DNA of 64,000 nt from Ochotona curzoniae (Eukaryota; Chordata; Mammalia; Lagomorpha; Ochotonidae): the NCBI RefSeq assembly GCF_017591425.1, contig NW_024466599.1, positions 74,938,501-75,002,500 of the forward strand, given 5' to 3'. Below are positions 46,035 to 58,266 of this stretch, in pieces. The notes beneath the pieces were generated by a model. It did not search any database and was not told where the DNA came from. It was given only the letters and a program-made list of their open reading frames with translations. The position numbers and the translations under genes were made by a program. Positions within the stretch are counted from its first letter, which is position 1, and the number at the start of each line of letters is the position of its first letter.

Positions 46035-46353
46035 ATTTTTATTGCAAAGTCAGATATACAGAGAGGAGGACAGACAGAGAGGAAGATCTTCCGTCCGATG
46101 ATTCACTCCCCAAGTGATCTCAATGCTTGGAGCTGTGCCAATCTGAAGCCAGGAGCCCAGAGCCTCTTCTGGGTCTCCGATGTGGGTTCAGGGTCCCAAG
46201 GTTTTGGGCCATCCTCGACTGCTTTCTCAGGCCACAAGCAGGGAGCTGGATGGGAAGCGGGGCTGCTGGGATTAGAACCAGCGCCCATATGGGATCCCAG
46301 TGCATGTCCTTGCCCACTGGGACTTTAGCCCTAGGCTACCGCATTGGGCCATA
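46035..46353 (-). repeat. Young C-type SINE, reverse, with target duplication
   Basis: AGACCTATTT flanks it at 46025-46034 and 46354-46363. Confidence 0.92.
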
Positions 46354-47344
46354 AGACCTATTTTAATATGAATCCATTTCCCAAGATTTCATTTCTGCCC
46401 TTCTCCCTAGCTCAAAAGGGTATCAGTCCTGCTTTATGATACTCCTGTAGTCTCTTGCTATGAAAGATCTGCAAATGCCCCCTAAACTTTTCCCACAAAA
46501 CCCACAGACGCAGCTTTTTGCATCCTACGCACAGCCAGGTGGGTCACTAATTGACAATCAGAACGTTCCAGAGACAATTAGGATGTCTGATCTGTTACAT
46601 GTGGGTTCTTCTTCAGCATGTGTCATAAAAAAAAATGTTGATGCTTTCATGAATCCACACCACAAGGACTGACTGTGTCCCGCAACAGCTGCTGGCACAG
46701 GCAGGCAGGCAGCAGGTGTCAGCAAGACTTCATCAGCAGAGGCATGCACGTGGACACACACACACACACCTCAGGTCAGAAGCTTGGCAACTACCCAGCG
46801 AGCACAAGGAAGGATGGGCAGAGGAGCAGAAGCACCCTGGAGTACACACATGTGGACAACAGTCAGGAGTGGAAATGAGGACTTCTGTAGGTGGACAGTC
46901 CACTCTGCAATGGAATTCAGCATCTGCCTGAGCTCTGTTCTTTCTCTTCCAGCCCTGCCGTCCCATATGCCTCCTGCCGGACACACTGCTGCTCGCATAG
47001 CAGGTAGACTTGTTCTTATCATGCTTGGACTATGAACCCATGCGTACACACAGCCGCACAGCCCCAGGACGATGCCTGGCCAGGTCAAGAAGACAACAGC
47101 CAGCCAGGAGAAATCACCACACTTCGGCAAGAAAGCACGAAGCTCCCCACGCAGTTCCAGGTACCAAGAGATGGCCCTGGATGCGCTACACAGACACACC
47201 ATGCCTCCAACTAAAGATCTTCCTGCCAAGGCACGGGGCCAGGGAGTGCCTTCATTGCTTTGTTTTCCAGTGGAAGGAAGCATCAACACACACTCACCAC
47301 TCACCCCAACTCTTCTTCAGTCTAGCGAAACTGTTTCTTCCTTT

Positions 47345-47622
47345 CCCCCTGTTTTATTTGTTTTAGAGGCAGGGTGACAGAGAAAGAGAGAGAAACAGAG
47401 ACAGCCATCTTTCATTCACTGGTTTGCTCTGCAAAAGCCAGCAATGGCCGAGGCTGAAACCAGGACCAAGAAACTCCATTTGTGTCTCTCTTGCAGGTGT
47501 TGGAGATACAAGCAGTTGGGCCATCAGCAGAAAGCTGTTCTTGCAGGCAGAGGAGTTGGGATTTGAACTGGCACGCCGATGTGGGATGCAAGCCTTCCGA
47601 GCGGCAGCTTAGCCAAGGGAGA
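47345..47622 (-). repeat. Old SINE, reverse
   Basis: TTTTATTTGTTTTAGAGGCA at the tail to GCGGCAGCTTAGCC at the head. Confidence 0.75.
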
Positions 47623-48796
47623 GAACCGTCAGCTCAAGAGACACTTGTCATTTTTAAAACAACATATTTCTGGAATCCATTTAAAATCTGGTCTTAGATT
47701 GATAGACTGTAAACTATTTTAGACAATAAGGTGTAAGACTGATGATCACCGAATGATCGTTGAATGATACTGGTTACTGATTAGTTTCATAAGCTTTGAC
47801 TAAGCACATCCATGGGAAGCTATTACAATGTGCTACATGAACTGGTAGCTTTCACAAACAGAAAAAAAAAAAACACTTTAGCTTGTTGCTGACAGTTTTC
47901 AGAACTGCTTGGTTGTGGTAAACTGCTGTTTTCTGAATAATTCTTTGAATGCCACAGAGTGAGAGGATTTGGGAAACGATGAATGCCACATCTCTGACCT
48001 GAAGTCCATGAACACAAAGGGGATCCCAGCATCCTGATGTCCTGTGAGCCTTCAGAACCAGACGGCCAGAGTGTACTCAGTAACCGCTATTTCCCACGGA
48101 CAGTGTTAGGCACCAGGAAACGGAGATAAAAGACCCTCTTTGAAAGGACTTCCAGTTCCATTCTAGGGCATGGGAACTTAAATCACTTTTCGGATCCTAT
48201 CTCATTGTTCCATCTCAAAACACACCGGTTCAGTGGATGCCAGACACCAATAACTCTGCAGGCTGCATTGGCAGGCAGCCTCAGGACCATGGATCCCATT
48301 CCTGCGGGGGTCCGGGGGACAGGTTCCACGCTGCGGTTCTACTGCTGTTTTCCCACCAAGGTGTGAGTGCAACATTGGGGCTGTTTCTGTTCTCCCCATT
48401 CTCATCTTGTCTCCTCCCACCTGCAGGTGCAGCTCACTGCCCCCACTCTGAGCGCCTGACCTTAAACCTCTTCGGACCCTGACCCGCCTTTTCTTTGCTA
48501 TCTCCCAACTTTCACAGATGACTGGTCTGTTTCTTCCTGTTTTTGTCCTATTCCCGTGTGCTGTTTCTTTAGCACACTGCATCGCAGCTACTGTCTTGAT
48601 AGGCCTGTACAGTTCTTCCTACTCCATTATTTACTGCTTAGTTCTCATTGGCTCCACAAACACAGACAGACCTGTTGTTTTTTTGACCGACGACTTTCCA
48701 CATTGATAGAACCTTCAAGGGCACTCATTGACATCCTCCTTACCCACAGAAACAAGATCGCTGCTCCAGATGCCCCTCAGAACCATTGCCTAGCGG

Positions 48797-49122
48797 TGAG
48801 AGTTGTGGCACAGCAGGTGAATTCCTTAAAAGGAGTGTGTTCCATGTCAGAGTGCTTGCGATCTCAGCCCTGCCCAAAGCCAGCGCCCTACTAACGCACC
48901 TAGAGGCAGCGGGTGGTGGCTCAAGTCCTTGAGTGTCTGCCACTCTCATGGGAGACCTGAACAGAGTTCCTGGCATCCAGCTCCAGCCCGGCTCAGATCT
49001 GGCTGCTTGTGGCCACTGGGGGAGTGACCAGCGAATGAAAGATTCTCCCCTTCTCTCTCTCTCTTTCTCTCTTCCCTGTGCCATTCTTCCAAATAAACAA
49101 ATCTTTAAAAAAAAAAAAAAAA
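48797..49122 (+). repeat. C-type SINE, older subfamily
   Basis: GTTGTGGCACAGCAGGTGAA to AATAAACAAATCTTTAAAA. Confidence 0.82.
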
Positions 49123-49125
49123 GAC

Positions 49126-49405
49126 CAGGGGCTAGCCTGCTGACTCAACAGGTTAATCCTCCATTGTAAGCAGCCCATATGGGCACCAGTTCGTGTCCCA
49201 GAAGTTCCACATCCAATACAACTCCCTGCTAATAGTTTAGAAAGGCAGCGGAGGATCCTGTACCCATACGGGACACCTGAAAGAGGCTCCTGGCTCTTTA
49301 TCAGCTCCAGCTGGTGTGGTCATTTGGGGAGTGAACCAGAAGATCTTTCTCTGTCTCTCCTTCTTTCTGTAAATCTGCATTTTCAATAAAAATAAACAAA
49401 TCTTA
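49126..49405 (+). repeat. C-type SINE immediately downstream of another
   Basis: It begins within a few bases of the preceding copy's A tail (CAGGGGCTAGCCTGCTGAC) and ends AATAAAAATAAACAAATC. It probably inserted into that tail. Confidence 0.85.
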
Positions 49406-50521
49406 GCCATATGTCTAAAGGTCATCTTGAAGTAACAGATTACATCAAAACAGTAAAGACAAGCATTATGGAGGCTAAGGAAGTGTGACTGTGTGCCACG
49501 TCCAAGTTCAGGTGAGGCCTAAGGTCACATGCAAGAACTGGGTAGGTGGTAAGACACTGGGTGCTGGCTCCAGACCTCTCATTATATCCCTGTGCAGGGC
49601 ATCAGTTTTTACAACAACAGGAAAACCAAGGCCAACACTAACAATGCCATGCTATAATGAAACATGTGAATGAGAGCTGGTGGGGGAGCTTTTAAGCAGA
49701 TCTTCCTGGCAAGCTATGAGTCAGGATTCTCCAGAGAGAGAGGGGGCAGGGATAGGAACCAACAAGCGATGCACACAGACATTAAGAAACATACAGCAAG
49801 GATTTAGCTCAAGCAATTATGAAAGTGGAACAGGCCCAAGATCTGCGGCGGGAGGCCAGTGAGCAGGAGAAGCAGAGGCTGAAATTCTGCTCTCAACACC
49901 AGCGAAGTTGGTAGATTCATGATGAGCCAATGTTTCGGGCCTCCAGCCGAAGCAGCCAGGCAAGAAGGCATTCTCTCTTACCCAGCTTTTTAGTTCTACT
50001 CAAGTCTTCAGCTGATTGCGTAAGACCTACACACCCGAGGAAGGGCAACCTGCGTTACTCAATCAGAAACAAAATCTCACGTGGAAATACCCTCACAGAC
50101 ACAGCCAAATGTCTGGGCACCCTGGAGCCCAGGCAAGTAGACCCACAACACCCCCATCCTTAAAATGCACAACTCGCAACCGAGGAAATCTACTTGACTG
50201 CTCCCAAAGCCAAAATGCCAAGGTCAGTCCCTTGGAAGACTCAACTGTCAGTCACTAGAGAAAGCTTAGGCACTTGGCTCGAGATGGTCCGGTGGAGGGA
50301 GTGGCCTCTGCGCAGCCCCTGAAATGCACACTCGGTAAACACGGCTTTGATAGGACTTTACACAGATGTCTAACGTTTTCATTCACTCAAAGCTCTGCTC
50401 TGGACGCCTTGGCCCCTGGTCCCACGGAAGACCACTAGGGCAGCCTCAGTCGCAGAGGCTGGTAATGAACCCTCGGTGCAGGAACCGAGAGGAAAACCCA
50501 GGCCTCCTAGCACCAAGGCTG

Positions 50522-50546
50522 GTTTTGTGTGTGTGTGTGTGTGTTT
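50522..50546. repeat. (GT)n microsatellite
   Basis: A short GT run within unique sequence. Confidence 0.9.
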
Positions 50547-51997
50547 TGTCTTCTCAAAATATGACTGAAATACAGGCTGGGAAGTCATGATTCAAAGCTA
50601 TGCTGACCCCCTCCTCAGCACTCTGAGACTTCTCTGTCAAAACAAAGCTGTTAGAGACGCGCCCAAAGGCTCTTCCACCTACTAAAGGTTAGGTCCCTGT
50701 GAACCACCTCTACTGCTGAGCCCCCTAGCTCAGCTTTCCTTAAGTGTGCATAGATGCTCACATTAGTATGGCTGCGCAAGACAGGGCACTCGGCTATCTC
50801 GGGACATAACCCAGACGGGCGTTGTGTAGGCAGGCCAGTTCCTCAGTGTAGAAGACTAAGGCTCCAGGAAATTCAGGTGAGCCGACCACAAGATTTGCAA
50901 GGTTGAAGGACCTGCCCATGAAGCCGGGCAGCACCTCTTTTAACCAACCATACCTTGTGGACTGTGATTTATACAGGACTAAGCATCACAGTCTGGGCCA
51001 GTGGCAGGGCAATGGGAAGCTTAAGTCTAGTCCTTAAACAAACAAACAAACAAACCACTGCTATGTAGAAGAATTTTAAAACACCACAGACAGATGAACA
51101 AATACTGTGAAAATCTAATTCTATCCATTGGTCATGTGACAAAATTTTGGATATGCTGTATTTCTCATTTTCACGTCAACTTTTTTTTTCTCTTTTTCGC
51201 TCTAAATCATCTTTAGGAAATGGAAGCCTTCTCCCTCCAGTGTCTCATCTTGAACACGTGGACACACAGTTAATGCCAAACATGTGTGAAGACAGATTTC
51301 CTGATTATAAGCTCCAATTGTGACTTGTTACTTTCGTAAATATGTGCAAGGGAGCACACACAGACAGCTTGCATTTTATGAGATTAGGTTAGTTCCCGTG
51401 GAAATTCAACTGGGGACCTCAAACTACATAATACATTGGGACTGCATTGAAAAAGAAAAAAAATCAACTTTTTCTTCCTGCAATTTCAGGTATGCTGTGT
51501 CCACAATGAGAAAAGTTGGAGTCATTTTCACTTACAAAAAGCCCATTCAACAATAATCCAGCGGTTCAAGTTTTTAATTTCCGCACGAGTCAAGGCATGA
51601 GGCCACATCACACGCCCCACACACCCGCGCGCAGCCCTGCACGCCCGGACCGCCGTGCCCAGCCGGTCCAGGAGCGGGGACAGCGGCCACCTCCCTGCGG
51701 TCGGCCGGTCCGGACCCGCGGGCAGCAGGGGTCGGAGGCGAGCCCTTCTGGCTACCTGACGGCGACCCACCACGCCGGGACACTGACGGCCAAAGTCGGT
51801 CGTGCGGGAGCGGATGCCCGGGGGTCTTACCCTCCTCCGTGCAGCCCCCTCTCAGGGTTCCCACTGTTCAGCTCTCCACGTCCCACGGTCTCCCCTCCAC
51901 GGCTCAGATCTCCCGCAGCTCGGTTCCCCTCCCCAGTTCCCTCTCCAAGGTCTCCCCTCCCCTGCGTCCGGGTCCCCCTCTCTCCAGGGAAGCTCAC

Positions 51998-52170
51998 CTC
52001 TTGCGCACCGTCTCCTCTCGCCCGACACACGCCAGTGCGGGGCGCCTCTCTCCCGGGGAGTTCCTACGGCGGCCCACGCCACTGTCCCCGTCCCGGGTGG
52101 CCGGGGGCCGAGCTGGCCAGGACGCGGCTGCTGCTGCTGGCGGCCGAGTGCAGCCGGCGCCGCTCCCGCC
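51998..52170 (-). other. FHL2: Predicted FHL2 5' non-coding exon
   Basis: Its 3' end is fixed by the consensus donor AG|GTGAGC at 51998/51997. The 5' end is a guess, 25-30 nt downstream of the TATA-like CCTTATATGG. A longer variant could use the donor at 51831. The human gene uses several 5' exons. Confidence 0.4.
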
Positions 52171-52196
52171 CAGAGATCCCCCGCCGAGTCATTTGC

Positions 52197-52206
52197 CCAT
52201 ATAAGG
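52197..52206. promoter_or_regulatory. FHL2: CArG box (SRF-binding site)
   Basis: CCATATAAGG is a perfect match to CC(A/T)6GG. On the gene's strand it reads CCTTATATGG. Fhl2 is a published SRF/MRTF target gene in mouse, so the position in the presumed core promoter makes biological sense. The same bases could also act as a TATA element. Confidence 0.75.
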
Positions 52207-52273
52207 AGACGCACGCCGGGGCGGCGCGGGCTGCGCGCGGGCACCTCCGCCTCGGGGTGGTCCAGCCGCCGGG

Positions 52274-52616
52274 CTCGGCCAGCCCCCCGGGTCCTGGGCG
52301 CATGCTGCAGCACAAGCCCTGGGGAGGCACGCCAGACTCGGCCAGTCCTCCGGGTCCTGGGCGCACGCTGCAGCACAAGCCCTGGGGAGGCACGTCGGAC
52401 TCGGCCAGCCCTCCGGGTCCTGGGCGCACGCTACAGCACAAGCCCTGGGGAGGCACGCCGGACTCGGCCAGTCCTCCGGGTCCTGGGCGCACGCTGCAGC
52501 ACAAGCCCTGGGGAGGCACGCCGGACTCGGCCAGCCCTCCGGGTCCTGGGCGCACGCTGCAGCACATGCCCTCCGGGTCCTGGGCGCACGCTGCAGCACA
52601 AGCCCTGGAGAGGCAC
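52274..52616. repeat. 63-bp promoter minisatellite, five units
   Basis: Units beginning CTCGGCCAG start at 52274, 52337, 52400, 52463 and 52526, exactly 63 bp apart. They contain CCGGGTCCTGGGCGCA and CAGCACAAGCCCTGGGGAGG. The last unit is cut short and followed by a partial second copy. Units differ at only a few bases. Confidence 0.97.
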
Positions 52617-54107
52617 TAGGGCAGCGGAGGGAGAAAGGGTGTGCTTCCAAGTCCCGTTCGCGCTAGGGGTTTCTCTCTGTAGTGCCCTGCGGATTTGCTC
52701 ATGCAGGAATCACCCCACCTCCCCCAATAGATGACTAAGGAGAGCGCTCTAGAGAGGGTACACAGGAATCTTTCCATCCACTTCTCCCGGGCTAGAGGTC
52801 TGCTGAGTCTGCCCAGGTTCCCCTCAAGGGCAGAAAACAAAAGCCAGGTGGGAAGGTGATCTCCAGGGTCACCACCAACAAACACCCACACCGCATGCCT
52901 GCCTCTGCGCGCCGGACACTTGGTGGGCACGGATGGCACCCTCGGCCTGGGGAAGGGGCTGTGGGCACAGTCGGTCTAGAGCTGGGGGAAGTGAGGGGAT
53001 GGACAACCACAGCCTTGGAGAAGTTCTGCAAACAGGCACGTTGTTTTTTTCTGCAAAGAAGGCAGGAAGAACCATTTGACTGCTTCTCCTGGCTTAGGTA
53101 GTCTCTGTATGGTGCTACCCTTGGGTCGTTGGTAGAGTCAGAAAACCTGGCAGCCCAGGGCGTCTTGGTTTTAGCTACTGTTGGGAAGCACTAGCTCCAC
53201 CTAGTATCTCATTGCTTGTCCCTGCTTTAAGGTAAGGGATTTGTGGCTGCTCAAGGCCATGGGCGTGGTGACTGCCAGCTGGGCTATGAGCTGGAGAGTC
53301 TCAGGTAGCCAGCCACGTCAGGATCATTCAGGATTACCTTCCTCCTTCCCCCAAGTGACTTTCAGGTGCCACCCAGAGAGTGAGATGTGGCACAGACAGA
53401 ATCAGAGTCAGAATTGCATGCTGCAAACCCAGTCCTTTCCCCATCCGGACACTCCCACCTAACCTGCCTGAACCACACACAGGGTCTTGTGCCAAGAATC
53501 CGTGCTGCACACCGCCTGACCTCCCACTAAAAGTAAAGGCAGATCCCCTTCTTGAAGTCTGGCCGGGAGTGTGTGTTGAGAAAGCTACCTTCTCTTAACA
53601 CCTGATGAGGTTTGCTCTCTACTCAGCTGCAAACCAGCCAGAGATGTCTTAGCTCTCAGTACGTCATAAGCTTCCATTTGTAAAATGTTTCAAAAAGGAT
53701 GCAGCATCAGATCTGCACTTCGCTTCTTTTTGCTGTTGTCTTTCGTTTTCCAAATTGATTTCTTTCTGCCTTGTGCTTCACTTATTTTTTACTGATGTAG
53801 TTATTTTGTTCTACAATTTTTTTTGTCTCACAATTGTGTTAGCTGTCTCATATGGATTCTGATGTCCTGCATTTCTAGGTTATTAAGAAATTAATCATTT
53901 TAATGTTGCATTTCTTTTTTCACCTAAGGGATATGGGAACAATATCAACGATCCTATGGTAAAATTGTTACCAAAATCCAGACTCGGAAGACACCCTTTG
54001 TCAATTTCTACCACAGCACTGTGCAAAGAACAGAAATGGAAAGAGAGGTTAACAGATTAGATACAAGCATGGCTAAGCATGCTATGTGGACCATGCTTGA
54101 GTTGTTT

Positions 54108-54362
54108 TCTTAAATATTTATTATTTCGAAAGGGGGAAGAGAGAAATAGATAGTTTTCCTATACTGGTTTATCCTCCAAAAGCTCACAGTACTCATATCT
54201 GTGTCAGGCCAAAGACCTCCTGGCTTTCCCCTGGATGGCAGGCACCCAAGGACTTGGGCTGTCTTGTTCTGCCTTCTCAGATTTCATGCGGAGCAACTGG
54301 GACCCAGGGCACTATGACATGGAATAATGCTAGCAATTGAAATGTGGCAGCCCCTTATTTGG
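54108..54362 (-). repeat. Old SINE, reverse
   Basis: AAATATTTATTATTTCGAAA at the tail, diverged body to GAAATGTGGCAGCCCC. Confidence 0.7.
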
Positions 54363-55489
54363 TTTCTTATGAGAGGCAAAATGTCTTAAGAAATAAATTT
54401 TTTAAAAAATCAGAATCCCTCTTTTTTCTGAGCCTTGCCTTTTCAAGTGTGATGTCGGAATAAATACCAATGAAATATCCTGTCTGGGGTTGCTTCAGAA
54501 TAATTTGAGATGGGATGAATGGAGGAGGGCAACCTGAACATGAGCTGGCATTAGCCCTGGTTGAAGGCTGAAGCTTGATGATGGATATATGGGGTTTATC
54601 ATGCTTGTCTGTCTCCTTTGGTAATGCTTAAAAAATTCCACAGTTAAAAAAAAAAAAGCCCTTTCAATTACAAATGCACGTAGTATTTGCCCTTAACCTG
54701 GCATTTCTCTTAACAGGAAATGATCTTGCAGATACACTTGCTCGTGTGTAAAATGGTATGTACACAACAGCATCGTGCCATGTGGTATGATCAAACACAA
54801 TGTGGCACGTGTTAGAATCACTTGTGTACAACCATTAAAAAGAAGGAGGTGATTCCACTGGCAGGATCTCCAAGATGTGAGAAGTCAGAAAACAGCCCGG
54901 TGGCACTCAACCTTGGGTGTTCATGGACAAAGGAGGGAAGGAAGGCAGGCAAGCGGTTGCCTCTGGAGAGATCCAGGTCTTTGGGAGTCAGAGGTGGAAA
55001 GGAGACCCATTTGTATCTCCTTTGTTTCTTGTGAATTGGGAGCTAAGTAAGTGCAGACCCAACCCCAAAACATTCTGAAAGAAAAAGCAACACACGTTCC
55101 TTCTTTAGGAAAAACAGGAAACAAATGTTAAGCTGAGATTTGCTAGAAAGCCAAAGGAAGTTTGCTGGAAATCAAGGAAGGGAGATATGGTGTCTAGGTT
55201 TAATGGCACATATGCTTTCCAGAATAACGGGGTCAAAGGATGAACTATTAAAAACATTTTCATGAGGGAATATGGGGAAATCTATTTGACAATAGCTATC
55301 CTGTAATCTTAAGATCTGTATTCTTAGGATCCATCTAAAGTGCCTGGCTGGTAGGATGTTTTTTAAATAAATGTGATGAATGAATGAATGATTACAGAGG
55401 AATTAATCTGTGTCAAGTCTTTCATTCTTTGACTGTAGTATGACACATGGAATATTCGAGAAGCTGTAACCATGCGCACTGCAGATTGG

Positions 55490-55604
55490 TTCCACCTCTG
55501 AGGCCAGGCCTGGATTCAAACCCCCGTGCTGGCCAGGCCTAGCTCTGTGACCTGTGTTAGTCACAAGGTCTCTCTAACCCTCCGTCTGCTCATTTGTAAG
55601 ATGC
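55490..55604 (+). repeat. MIR element
   Basis: GGCCTGGATTCAAACCCCC, AGCTCTGTGACCTGTG and TCTGCTCATTTGTAAGATG follow the MIR consensus. Confidence 0.75.
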
Positions 55605-55605
55605 A

Positions 55606-55905
55606 CTGATCAGGCTCACTGTCAGCGCCATCTGTAAGAGCAGCATCCCATGTGAGTGCCAACTCTGAGTCCCGGGTGCTCCACTTCTTATCCCACTCCT
55701 TGCTAGTGCACCTGTGACGGTAGCAATTGATGGCCCAAGTGCTTGGGTTCCTGTGAGGGGAGACCAGGAAAGAGTTCCAGGCTCTCTCTTCAACCTGGCT
55801 CCACCCTGGCTATGGCAGACATTTGGGAAGAGAACCAGCAGGTGGAAGATATCTTTCTCATTCTCCCTCTGTAATTCTGTCTTTCAAATAAAGATGTACA
55901 CTTTA
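55606..55905 (+). repeat. Old C-type SINE
   Basis: AGCAGCATCCCATGTGAGTG to TCTTTCAAATAAAGATGTAC. Confidence 0.8.
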
Positions 55906-58009
55906 AAATAAGAAAATCTTCCAGGTCCATGCATGTAGATCACTTAGCACCATTGGCAGATTGCTTGGCGTACCACTCACCCTCACTACACACTCACTTA
56001 TTATATTCAAGGGTGGAGGGGTTCCAGGGAATGACTTAGATGTTTACCAGCCTCGGGGATCAAGGGATAGACCCTGTTTTGAAAACAGAAGACAGATTTC
56101 TTAAGTGAAACATACCTGCTGTTTTTAAAAGGCAAGCTCAGGAAAGTAGACAGAGATGAAGTAGATCCTGGGAAAGGCTTGGGTGACTATGGGCCATGCA
56201 AGCCCTTCATTTGTGTGCAGTGTTTCCCAGAGACCCGGCCCTCCTCATCAGCTAACGGCCCGCCCTCTTCCTCTCTGCCTGTGGGTTCCAAGCAGTAGAA
56301 GAGGAGAGGGGAAACCCTGTATACAGCTTCCGCAGGGCTCAGAAGCCTGGGAGCCCTGGGAACTGCTGTGAGTGCACATTTCAGAGCTGTACCTGTCCAG
56401 ACAAGCCTTTGGGGCGTTCTTACGACTGCAAGTGCCTTAAGGTAAAACATCCCTTAGAGCTTCCAACTCCCAGCCGTGCAAATCACTAGGAAGCTGCAGA
56501 GACATCAGGTCCTGGCAGGCGTGGGTAGAGGCCAAGGGTGGAGACTACATATGCGCTCAGGAGCTCTGAGTCCAGCTGTAGGGACTACAGGCATGGCATG
56601 CCTGCAGCTGCCACCTGTGGTGGAGTGTTGCCATGTGTGAAGGGGACTGGCTGCCAGGCCCACCTGCACTGGGTGGAGAGGTGTGGGTAGCTGCCAGCCC
56701 CCTGGCTGTGGCCACCCTGGGGAGACCTGTACGACTTCACCTCCACTGTAAATAAAGGAGACACAGGCAGGCAGGAACCCAGGTCCGATCTCCCTGCCCT
56801 GGCCACCCTTCCCTCTGCCAAGAAGAGTTCACAGTGCTCTGGTCCCTAAGTAATTCCTTCCACTCAAACCTGGACAGGAAACTGGTGGATGATTTGCTCT
56901 TGATTCAGAGGGGATCGTTAATTGCCTCACATGGTTGGGAGGTGAGTAAGTGTCTAAGATCATAAAAGCTGGCGGGAAGGGGGCAGGAGTGAGCAAACCA
57001 GCAGGCATGATGCCAGCAGCCCGGGGAGGGAACAGGTTCCTACCTGTCTACCCATCAAACAGCCAGTGCCAAACCCACCGTGGGGCTCCCAAAGCTGGCT
57101 TCCCTTGTTTTAAAAGCACTATTTGTCCAGATCAAGCAAGAAAATGATGGGTCGGCACATGGAGTGCCCTCCTGCTCTAGTGCGTGGAGGCCCCAGGGCC
57201 TTGGTCCTGCTCCACAGCATCAAACTGGAAAAGTGGATCTGGTTACAGTTAAGATCCTGCCCCTTCCAGCTTTGTTCCTCTGCCTGCCTGATTTCCAGGA
57301 AAGGCTTGGATTCCCACAAAAGCAGTCTTTGCCTTCCCCTCTCCCTCTTGCCATGCCCTGGCCAGGAGGGAAAAAGCTTGGCTCTGTATTCAGTTACAAA
57401 GCGTCCGTGCCATTTCTTCTCTTTTTCTCAAACTGATTTTATGGGGCCAGTCGTCAGTGTTGAAAGCCTCAAAACCAGCCTGACTTTGAGCCAAATCCGC
57501 AAGTAGCTCCGTGATTCTGAGTTTCCTGTCTCAGTGGTTAAAGCTTGCCTGGAGCCTCTGTTGCAAGTTTCCATTGTGGCTTTGATAACTCAGTGAGCAC
57601 GGCCCTGCCTGGCAGAGTGATGCCCGATCCAATGGAACCATTTGTATCTTAAGTTCATTCAGCGGAGGTCACTGGACTATTGCAGAGGAAATGTCTAATG
57701 TGAACTCTGAAAAAGCTTCTTTTCCCCCCTCGATTAAGACCCTTTTTTTTTTTTTGTCAAACTGGCGTGTAAAGCGAGAGCTCCTGGTCTCTGATCTCAG
57801 CTCTCCTCTGCTGTCACTTAGCCACTTCCCTATTTGTCTTCGCTGGCAAAGTTACTCTGTCCTGTCCTCTGTCAACAGTTCCGAGAAGTTAGAATGTCTG
57901 ACGTCTGTGTAAAAGTGGTGAGATGCTGTTGGGAGAAATCTGTGTTTGCGTCTCTAAGATAACCGGAAGCACTTTTTTTTTTTTTTAAAGCAAAAAGTAA
58001 CAGCATCTT

Positions 58010-58266
58010 CAAAGATTTATGATTTATGTGTTGGAGATACTATCGCTCAATACCTACTTACCACAGGTAGGGCCGACGGGGGTGTGGCGTGTCAAAGCCA
58101 GCAGCCAGGAATTCAACCCCAGTCTCCTACATGGGTGGCAGGGACCCACTTAGATGATCCCTTCCAGAATGTGCATGATCAGGAAGCTGGAATGTGGGAG
58201 TGAAGCAGCAGCATGAGACACACAGGCAACCCAGCTCGTGTCTTAACTTCCTGTCCCAGTGCCTGC
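58010..58266 (-). repeat. Old SINE, reverse
   Basis: AAAGATTTATGATTTATGTG tail remnant and a body with CAGTCTCCTACATGGGTGG. Confidence 0.65.

Larger units (their letters stand above)
41532..51997 (-). other. FHL2: FHL2 5' intron (from CpG-island exon to first coding exon)
   Basis: About 10.5 kb with six SINEs, two AC runs and a purine tract. Its upstream boundary is predicted. Extra non-coding 5' exons may be present but cannot be picked out without transcripts. Stretches 42.7-44.2, 44.6-45.6, 47.7-48.7 and 49.4-51.5 kb show nothing recognisable. Confidence 0.55.
51590..52620 (-). promoter_or_regulatory. FHL2: CpG island, likely FHL2 promoter and first non-coding exon
   Basis: A kilobase of very GC- and CpG-rich DNA lies upstream of the FHL2 coding exons, the only such island besides the window's left edge. 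On the - strand it holds strong splice donors at 51998 (AAGAG|GTGAGC) and 51831 (GGAGG|GTAAGA), which would join to the acceptor at 41531. A CArG/TATA-like site lies about 200 bp upstream of the first donor. The transcription start is inferred at roughly 52170, not seen. Long open frames on both strands result from GC richness and the 63-bp repeat. Confidence 0.65.

Noticed and set aside
51516..52734. Long open frames (up to 367 codons on +, 174 on -) across the CpG island
   Set aside because: They are low-complexity Pro/Arg/Gly translations produced by GC richness and the 63-bp (21-codon) repeat. Frames are open on several phases of both strands, and no protein family is recognisable.
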